Positions 15,640 through 20,010 of a stretch of 20,010 bases of DNA are shown here, piece after piece (within the stretch, counting starts at the first letter, position 1; each line of letters begins with the position of its first letter). A program made the translations under genes and the position numbers. Location: positions 1 through 20,010 of the IMG/VR virus record IMGVR_UViG_3300015360_000249; one strand, given 5' to 3'. The stretch comes from a virus. Below the pieces are notes generated by a model, which saw only the letters and a program-made list of their open reading frames with translations, was not told where the DNA came from and searched no databases.

Positions 15640-15718
15640 AAGGACCCAGCTTACCCGGAACGACTGCCGGATTGCCCCAGCATCTCGGAAATACTGCCAA
15701 ATCAGGAGGCAATCGACC

Positions 15719-15916
15719 ATGTACTTCTACACGCAACCACCACCCTCCACCGTCCCGTCTGTCCGCGAGGCGCCTCCGCCTGCCAGGTCAAAATCAGTGT
15801 TGTTCCTCCTGGTCGAGGCGAGCTGCTGGACTGCGGCAAAGCTCGCGACCCAGTGGGCGATGACGATCGTTGTCCTTAACGCGGCCAGGACGGCGCTGGC
15901 ACCGCGGCGGAAATAG
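15719..15916 (+). CDS. Small single-span membrane protein (65 aa)
   Basis: This 65-residue protein starts MYFYTQPPPSTVPSVRE, a Pro-rich N-terminus. A hydrophobic region follows (about 26-55: SVLFLLVEASCW, then WAMTIVVL), and it ends in a basic tail APRRK. The ATG is chosen because AGGAGG lies 9 bases upstream at 15704-15709; the frame is open further upstream but enters the polymerase gene region. One or two short membrane helices are possible. It is followed after 10 bases by a second small membrane protein, and the pair lies next to the lysis-like block, so a role in lysis or the envelope is possible. I do not recognise the family. Confidence 0.68.
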   Translation: MYFYTQPPPSTVPSVREAPPPARSKSVLFLLVEASCWTAAKLATQWAMTIVVLNAARTALAPRRK

Positions 15917-15926
15917 AAAGAAAGAC

Positions 15927-16364
15927 ATGTATTTTTTCTCTGAAAGAAAAACGTCAGCGCTCTCTAGTGATTCCAGCCCGGTCCGGAGAATCGCCGCCGG
16001 CCTCGCTGCGGCCACGATGGTTCCTGCCCATGGCTTCATCCTTAACAACAAGGGCGCCTATGCCGGGACCTCTCCTGGAGTAAGCGCGTTCGCGACCGGC
16101 CTTAGAACATTTCTGGCGGCTTGCGCGTGGGCGTTCATGATCGCCGCGGGGAGTCTCATCTATTCCCACTTCGTGAAGAAGTGGCAGAGCCACGGCCTGC
16201 CAATGCTGCCGGTTGCCGCGCTGGTAACCGGCGCGGCCAATGTGGTCCAGGCGATGCCAGCAGCGCAGCAGAACTGCGCCACCGGCGCCGGCCTGGGACC
16301 CGGCCCGCAGTTCCAGCGAGCCAAGTCTGGACAGACCTCGTTCCTGGAGGAGTATGAGGGCTAG
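15927..16364 (+). CDS. Small membrane protein, unknown (145 aa)
   Basis: The ATG at 15927 gives MYFFSERKTSALSS. A TTG 57 bases upstream would overlap the previous gene and is less likely. A purine-rich AGAAAGAAAG precedes the ATG. The 145-residue product has one clear membrane segment (about 58-80, including TFLAACAWAFMIAAGSLIY), a second weaker hydrophobic stretch (about 91-110, LPMLPVAALVTGAANVVQAM) and a polar C-terminus ending FLEEYEG. It is convergent with the secreted coiled-coil gene, and the stop codons overlap within CTAG (16361-16364). It could be a holin partner, antiholin or other envelope protein; nothing diagnostic is visible. Confidence 0.68.
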   Translation: MYFFSERKTSALSSDSSPVRRIAAGLAAATMVPAHGFILNNKGAYAGTSPGVSAFATGLRTFLAACAWAFMIAAGSLIYSHFVKKWQSHGLPMLPVAALVTGAANVVQAMPAAQQNCATGAGLGPGPQFQRAKSGQTSFLEEYEG

Positions 16365-16825
16365 TTGATGAGGCTTGAGATCAGAAACCCGGCAAGCAGT
16401 GACGTCGAGACGCCGGCCAAGGTCCAGGCCAGTGGAGAACCGAAGCTCGGCTTGGCGCGTTCCTGTTGATACTTGAGGCCCAGGTCAACCAGCTGCTTGG
16501 TCAGATCGGAGTTTCTCTGCACCACTATCGATTGACTGCTCGCGTGGATTGCTACCTGCCCCTCTAGCTCAGCGAGCTGAAGGGTCAGGAGGGTGACTCG
16601 CTCGACTTCTTTCGTTAGCCTGACCCGGGCATGAACGAGCTCGGCGTCAGCCCTGAGGACCGACTTCCAGTCTTCGATGTTGAGGTAGCCGCAAACATCG
16701 CCGCCGGTGGTCTTGTATACCTTGCACGCGGGAACGACCTGCGGCTGGTACAGATCGTCAGCGAACGCTGGGATCGACGTCACGCCAAGAACGAATGCTA
16801 TCGATAGCGCGCAAGTCAGCCGCAT
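16361..16825 (-). CDS. Secreted coiled-coil protein with C-terminal membrane anchor (154 aa), spanin-like
   Basis: The chosen ATG at 16825 has GGAGG 6-7 bases upstream and gives a clean signal peptide (MRLTCALSIAFVLGVTSIPAFA, predicted cut before DD at residue 23). Cys34 and Cys45 lie in a short N-terminal region and could form a disulfide. Residues about 54-125 are a long coiled coil (LTKEVERVTLLTLQLAELEG). Residues about 130-152 form a C-terminal membrane span. The first 68 bases overlap the end of the upstream membrane coiled-coil gene in another frame. The overlap and coiled coils recall Rz/Rz1 spanin pairs. However, there is no lipobox and the anchor is C-terminal, so it is not a classical outer-membrane spanin. 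An envelope-spanning role in lysis is a reasonable inference only. Confidence 0.75.
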   Translation of the reverse strand: MRLTCALSIAFVLGVTSIPAFADDLYQPQVVPACKVYKTTGGDVCGYLNIEDWKSVLRADAELVHARVRLTKEVERVTLLTLQLAELEGQVAIHASSQSIVVQRNSDLTKQLVDLGLKYQQERAKPSFGSPLAWTLAGVSTSLLAGFLISSLIN

Positions 16826-17189
16826 ACCTTGCCTCCTCGGCCCGAATGTCTGCGTCGATGACGCGAATCTTCTCCACCGCCGCCTTGACAGCCTTCTTGG
16901 ATTCTTCAATCTTGGCCGTACCCTCGGCGACCTTCTGGTCGATCACATCCTGGGACGCCTTCAGCTCCGTCACGAACTTCTCGTGGCGGAGCTTGGCAAG
17001 CTCCTGGTTGCGTCGCCAGCTGATCCAGGCCCAGACCGCCATGCCGATCAAGGCTGTGGCAATAAGGATCAGCGCGCTGACCCATGACTTGCCACCGCCG
17101 GTCTCGGCTTCCTTCTTCTCCGTGACCACATCCTTGAGCTTGCCCAGGATGGATGCGGGGTCGAAGGAGGACGGCGCCTGGTCGGCCAT
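16758..17189 (-). CDS. Membrane-anchored coiled-coil protein (143 aa), inner-spanin-like
   Basis: About 35 polar residues are followed by one strong membrane span (36-58, VSALILIATALIGMAVWAWI) and a long charged coiled coil (about 60-130, including KIEESKKAVKAAVEKIRVID). This is close to an inner-membrane spanin (Rz-type), in which the coiled coil crosses the periplasm; in Rz the cytoplasmic part is shorter. The 3' end overlaps the start of the secreted coiled-coil gene by 68 bases in a different frame, again Rz/Rz1-like. It starts 4 bases after the stop of the holin-like gene, with only a weak ribosome site. Other possibilities are a tail or injection membrane protein. No database support is available. 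Confidence 0.75.
   Translation of the reverse strand: MADQAPSSFDPASILGKLKDVVTEKKEAETGGGKSWVSALILIATALIGMAVWAWISWRRNQELAKLRHEKFVTELKASQDVIDQKVAEGTAKIEESKKAVKAAVEKIRVIDADIRAEEARYAADLRAIDSIRSWRDVDPSVR
16832..16838 (-). promoter_or_regulatory. Ribosome-binding site that decides the start at 16825
   Basis: The minus strand reads GAGGAGG here, 6 bases before the ATG at 16825. The longer frame starting at 16909 has a strongly basic, unnatural-looking N-terminus and would place a signal peptide internally. The site therefore supports the shorter protein, and it lies inside the coding region of the upstream gene. Confidence 0.8.
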
Positions 17190-17193
17190 CTCG

Positions 17194-17733
17194 CTACTTC
17201 TTAGCCTTCGGACCGGTCTCGGGGATGGCGGAAGTCACCGAGACGGCAGCTGCCGTGGCGGCCTCGTCCATGCGGATCTCGAACAGGTTGGCCTCGATGA
17301 GCCCCTCGAGCTTTTCGCGAGCCATGTCAGGGAGCTTCTGCTGCTTGGCCATCTCGATCGCCCAGTTCGCGGCGACCTCCATGACTTCCGGTCCAGGCAG
17401 CTTCTTGCCGTCGGTGACGTCCTTCATCTTCTTGCGAGCGTACTCGCCGCCGCGCATGGCGGCCTTGCGCGCGAGCTCCGACCAGGCGTCAGCGGTCTTC
17501 TGGCCGACGTCGATGCCGACCTTCTTCTGGATCTTGTTGAGCAGCCAGGTGGCCAGCGCGCCAACGAGGGCGACGAACACCGGGATGAGGATGTTCAGGA
17601 CCTCCGACGAGGCGTTACCGAGGGCGGTGTCCGCAGCTGCCAGGGATGGGAGGCAGACGATCGCGATCGCGACCAGGCTAGCCCACAGAACGTTCTTTGA
17701 CCCAGTCGCGCCGTGCTTCTTTGACATCCGCAT
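17194..17733 (-). CDS. Holin-like membrane protein (179 aa)
   Basis: Two hydrophobic segments are visible: a signal-like N-terminal one (about 13-35, VLWASLVAIAIVCLPSLAAA) and a membrane span (about 45-67, LNILIPVFVALVGALATWLL). A long charged helical region follows (ARKKMKDVTDGKK, then EVMEVAANWAIEMAK, then LEGLIEANLFEIR). A short membrane N-terminus followed by a helical region with a Glu-Ala-rich last helix resembles LLH-type phage holins, which make holes in the inner membrane at lysis. This is a layout comparison. The ATG at 17733 (GGGAG 6 bases before it) overlaps the preceding gene; another ATG lies two codons later. It is followed by the two coiled-coil membrane genes, so the three may be a lysis cassette. 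Confidence 0.65.
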   Translation of the reverse strand: MRMSKKHGATGSKNVLWASLVAIAIVCLPSLAAADTALGNASSEVLNILIPVFVALVGALATWLLNKIQKKVGIDVGQKTADAWSELARKAAMRGGEYARKKMKDVTDGKKLPGPEVMEVAANWAIEMAKQQKLPDMAREKLEGLIEANLFEIRMDEAATAAAVSVTSAIPETGPKAKK

Positions 17734-18028
17734 CGCTGTCTCCCTTTTCGAGTAACGGTTTCTTGATCCAGTAATGGACCACCAAGAACACTTCCTCGGT
17801 CGTCGTCACCATGGCTTCTTCGCCATCGCCGTCGCGAGTCGTCTTCTTGCGAGTATATTCCCGGATTTGCTCAATATAGATACCCCGGGATGCGTCATTC
17901 GCGTTGGTCCGGAGCGTCGCGTACTTGTCCATGTCCTCGTCGTCGAACATGTTGTAGCGACCGACGACGAACTCGCCGAGGTTCTTGCCGCCGATTGAGA
18001 CCTTAACTTCACTTGCCTTGGCAGCCAT
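17678..18028 (-). CDS. Unknown small protein between portal and holin-like genes (116 aa)
   Basis: This 116-residue charged protein starts MAAKASEVKVSIGGKNLGE. It contains DDEDMDKYATLR and a probable beta hairpin TTTEEVFLVVHYWIKKPLL, and is soluble in appearance. It shares one base with the portal stop (TAATG) and overlaps the holin-like gene by 56 bases, so the three are translated in close linkage. The position after the portal suggests a head or connector accessory protein, but no motif supports a precise call. Confidence 0.75.
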   Translation of the reverse strand: MAAKASEVKVSIGGKNLGEFVVGRYNMFDDEDMDKYATLRTNANDASRGIYIEQIREYTRKKTTRDGDGEEAMVTTTEEVFLVVHYWIKKPLLEKGDSDADVKEARRDWVKERSVG

Positions 18029-20004
18029 TAGATGGTCCCCGCCTCACGCCGCGGAGGGGCACTCTGCGGCAATGGCTTGTTGCGCTCCTCGGATTCACCG
18101 GCGGTCTCGCCGGTCTGCATCTGGGTCAGGATCTGTTCAACCAGGCGCGCCATATTCGGCATCTTCTGCCGCAGGTCTGCCAGGACGGATGCGCGCTGAT
18201 CTGGCGGAATCCTTGAGATGCGATTCGCCCACTGCTTGGCGACCCTGGAGGCGTCCATCTGGACAACCTGCCCACCAGACTGGGTCCCGGCCTCGCCCTC
18301 GACGTTGGCTGGAAGCTGGGCTGCGCCCTGCTGGGCTGCCTGCTCGCTCATCTGCTGATCGGCGCCCATCTGGTCGGCGTTCGGGGCTTGCTGTTGCCCC
18401 TGCTCGGCGTACTGAGGCTGCTCGCCCTGCGCTTGTCCCTGCGCCTGCTCGCCCTGCGCGGGCTGACCGCCGGACTGCCCGCCTGACGCCTCGTTCATGG
18501 CCTCCTGGGCACGGGCCTGGTACTTGGCCTGGACGATGGACGCCTCGCCCTGGGCCTCGGTCTGGGCCTTCATGGTGACGGCCTGGATGCGGTTACGCTG
18601 CTCCGCTTCCTTCTCGATCATCTTGAGCTCGTCGTCGTAGTCGAACCCGAGCTCGGTGAGCATCGTGTGATCGGAGATCTTGTTGGCGGCGTTGAGCTGG
18701 ATGACGATCTGCTTGCGCTGGATATCGTCCGCCATCTTGAACTCGGTGAACCCGATCTCAATGTCGGGGAGGCCGAGGTAAAGGCGGATGCGGTTCTTTG
18801 ACCAGTTGACGAAGCGGAGCAGTAGGCGACGGTGCATGAGGAAGTGGTTCTCGAGGGTGCGCAGCGACACGCTGGACCCCGACCACGACAGGCCACCGAA
18901 CACGAACTCCAGCGGCACGCCCATGCCGCCAGTAATCTCCTTGTTCGTGACCTCAATCTCGGGACCTAGCAAAAGGGCTCGGCCGTCCCCTCCGAGGCGC
19001 TCGAATCCGAGCGGCACTGCGACGACCGAGATGTAATTGGGGTCAGTCCGCCACTTGCGGATTTCGTTCTGCACCGTGCCCTGCCAGCTGGACAGGTTGA
19101 CGTGCTGATACGGATCCTGCTGGGCGTTGGCCTGCGGGAAGATGAACTCTAGCGGCATGATGCGCTGGAGGGCGATTGCTTCCTGGGCTCGGCGCAGGAC
19201 GTACAGATAGAACATGCGGCCCATCGAGTGAATGATGAGCGGCTTGCCCCAGCCCATGTCCGCCTCGGCCAGCGTCGGGCGCTTGAAGTGGAAGAGGTTC
19301 TGGTCAGAGAGTGCGATGTCGCGCTTCTGCTTTAGGGCCTGAAGGAAGATGTCCGGTATATCCACCAGGACGCTGCGGTCGCCCTGCTGGACGGCCTTCT
19401 GGATCTTGTTGGGGATCTTGTAGCGGTACTTCGACCGCCCCGTGATCGGGTTGTAGTGGATGTCGATGTTCTTCGGATCCCAGCGGACGAAGTTGATACC
19501 GCTGCGGTCGCGAAGTGGCTTGTCGACGATCTTGGCCGTGCAGCTGGTGCCGCAAGACGCGCACTTGATGTTGAATCCGTAGTTCTGGAACTTGTAGTCA
19601 ACCGATGGATCCGACAGGCGGAACATCGTCGAGCAGCCCGTGCACTGCAGCCAGCGCACGAACGGCAGGTTGATGGAGATGAAGGCGTTGCCGTAACAAA
19701 AGAAATCAAGCCCGATCTCGATGAGGAAGGGCTTGAGGTTGAGGGTGTCCTCCATCAACTCCTTCCATCCGTCGCGGACGTGCTTCTCCTCGGCGTTGTA
19801 GACGAAGTCGGTGACGGGGTACTCGGCCATCTTGGTGACGACCGACCCGATCATCGGGTCCTTGTAGAAGAAGTAGGCGCACCACCTGAACAGTTCCTTG
19901 ACTGTCGGTGGCATGTAGGTCTGCGCAATATCGAAGAACGGGGACGGATAAACCGTTCCCCGCCTCCGATCTGCGCCGCCCTGGCCTAGCGAGACGTCGG
20001 ACAT
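18028..20004 (-). CDS. Phage portal protein with zinc-ribbon insertion
   Basis: The portal forms the dodecameric ring through which DNA enters and leaves the head. The 658-residue protein has a typical order: N-terminal wing and helices (residues 1-110, ending IEIGLDFFCYGNAFISINLP), a beta-rich clip/wing region (about 165-240, NFVRWDPKNIDIHYNP), and a long stem/crown region with ITGGMGVPLEFVFGG (357-371) and SWSGSSVSLRTLENHFL (373-389). Between them, Cys121, Cys124, Cys148 and Cys151 (plus Cys155) form a probable zinc ribbon. The C-terminus has a Gln/Gly/Ala-rich disordered stretch (about 505-580) and a helical end (585-630). The ATG at 20004 is near the window edge and no upstream gene is visible, although a minus-strand TAG lies at 20008-20010. 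Confidence 0.88.
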   Translation of the reverse strand: MSDVSLGQGGADRRRGTVYPSPFFDIAQTYMPPTVKELFRWCAYFFYKDPMIGSVVTKMAEYPVTDFVYNAEEKHVRDGWKELMEDTLNLKPFLIEIGLDFFCYGNAFISINLPFVRWLQCTGCSTMFRLSDPSVDYKFQNYGFNIKCASCGTSCTAKIVDKPLRDRSGINFVRWDPKNIDIHYNPITGRSKYRYKIPNKIQKAVQQGDRSVLVDIPDIFLQALKQKRDIALSDQNLFHFKRPTLAEADMGWGKPLIIHSMGRMFYLYVLRRAQEAIALQRIMPLEFIFPQANAQQDPYQHVNLSSWQGTVQNEIRKWRTDPNYISVVAVPLGFERLGGDGRALLLGPEIEVTNKEITGGMGVPLEFVFGGLSWSGSSVSLRTLENHFLMHRRLLLRFVNWSKNRIRLYLGLPDIEIGFTEFKMADDIQRKQIVIQLNAANKISDHTMLTELGFDYDDELKMIEKEAEQRNRIQAVTMKAQTEAQGEASIVQAKYQARAQEAMNEASGGQSGGQPAQGEQAQGQAQGEQPQYAEQGQQQAPNADQMGADQQMSEQAAQQGAAQLPANVEGEAGTQSGGQVVQMDASRVAKQWANRISRIPPDQRASVLADLRQKMPNMARLVEQILTQMQTGETAGESEERNKPLPQSAPPRREAGTI

Positions 20005-20010
20005 CAGCTA

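Larger units (their letters stand above)
15607..15718. promoter_or_regulatory. Divergent intergenic region between polymerase and small membrane genes
   Basis: These 112 bases separate the leftward polymerase operon from two rightward genes. They contain the palindrome at the polymerase start, the 18-bp shared motif (15622-15639) and, on the right, an AGGAGG site (15704-15709) 9 bases before the ATG at 15719. I see no clear -35/-10 pair of the usual bacterial type in either direction. Confidence 0.7.

Noticed and set aside
14950-15879. Rightward open frame of 309 codons opposite the polymerase N-terminus
   Set aside because: It overlaps the polymerase start, its promoter region and the well-supported small gene at 15719; it is a by-product of codon bias.
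15870-15926. TTG start extending the 145-residue membrane protein
   Set aside because: It would overlap the preceding gene by 47 bases and has no good ribosome site; the ATG at 15927 fits the spacing and the MYFF signature.
16361-16825. Call as a unimolecular spanin
   Set aside because: Signal peptide and C-terminal membrane span fit, but no lipobox cysteine follows the signal sequence; Cys34 is 12 residues after the predicted cut.
16826-16909. N-terminal extension of the secreted coiled-coil protein
   Set aside because: The extra 28 residues are an Arg-rich artefact of the overlapping gene; the ATG at 16825 has a strong ribosome site and a proper signal peptide.
17058-17069. Possible third copy of the 18-bp motif (GGCAATAAGGAT)
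   Set aside because: It needs an inserted base and mismatches, lies inside a coding region and has no position relative to an operon start.
1-20010. tRNA genes, CRISPR arrays, insertion sequences, integrase or attachment sites
   Set aside because: I looked for clover-leaf-like segments, regularly spaced repeats, transposase motifs and integrase signatures in the gaps and frames, and found none I could support.

Overview
The window is part of a large, GC-rich tailed double-stranded DNA phage genome (Caudoviricetes); it could be a free phage or a metagenomic contig. Packaging and virion genes identify it: a portal protein (18028-20004), a large terminase (852-2642), a probable baseplate spike (6370-7341) and a structural protein running off the left edge. 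A spike of this type suggests a contractile-tailed, myovirus-like particle. Several small membrane and coiled-coil proteins look like a lysis cassette, and a spanin-like pair among them would fit a Gram-negative host, but this is weak evidence. I see no integrase, tRNA, CRISPR array or insertion sequence.

There are five transcription blocks. Block A reads leftward (20004 to 16361): portal, a small unknown protein, a holin-like protein, a membrane protein with a coiled coil, and a secreted coiled-coil protein with a C-terminal membrane anchor. Block B reads rightward (15719-16364): two small membrane proteins. Block C reads leftward (15606 to 8324): a 2066-residue RNA polymerase with beta and beta' in one chain, then an HEIGH-motif putative metallopeptidase. 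Block D reads rightward (7428-8293): SSB and an unknown protein, ended by a perfect-palindrome terminator. Block E reads leftward (7341 to beyond base 1): spike, small hydrophobic protein, 790-residue protein with a perfect internal 66-bp duplication, 294-residue protein, TerL, a 68-residue protein and the structural protein. Genes are tightly packed; several neighbours share one base between stop and start, which points to translational coupling.

The outstanding feature is the polymerase. It keeps the cellular core: beta NFED and GDK...RHG.KG motifs, beta' NADFDGD, bridge helix, trigger loop and the four-cysteine second zinc site. It has lost the beta' N-terminal zinc ribbon, most rifampicin-contact residues and the basic surface of the clamp helices where sigma docks. 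An identical 18-bp sequence (AAAACCCTTATGCCAGCG on the minus strand) lies 15 and 20 bp ahead of the first genes of the polymerase operon and the spike-terminase operon. No canonical bacterial promoter is visible at either place. I infer that it is a promoter or operator of a phage-specific transcription programme, possibly read by this polymerase. No alpha, omega or sigma factor is encoded in the window.
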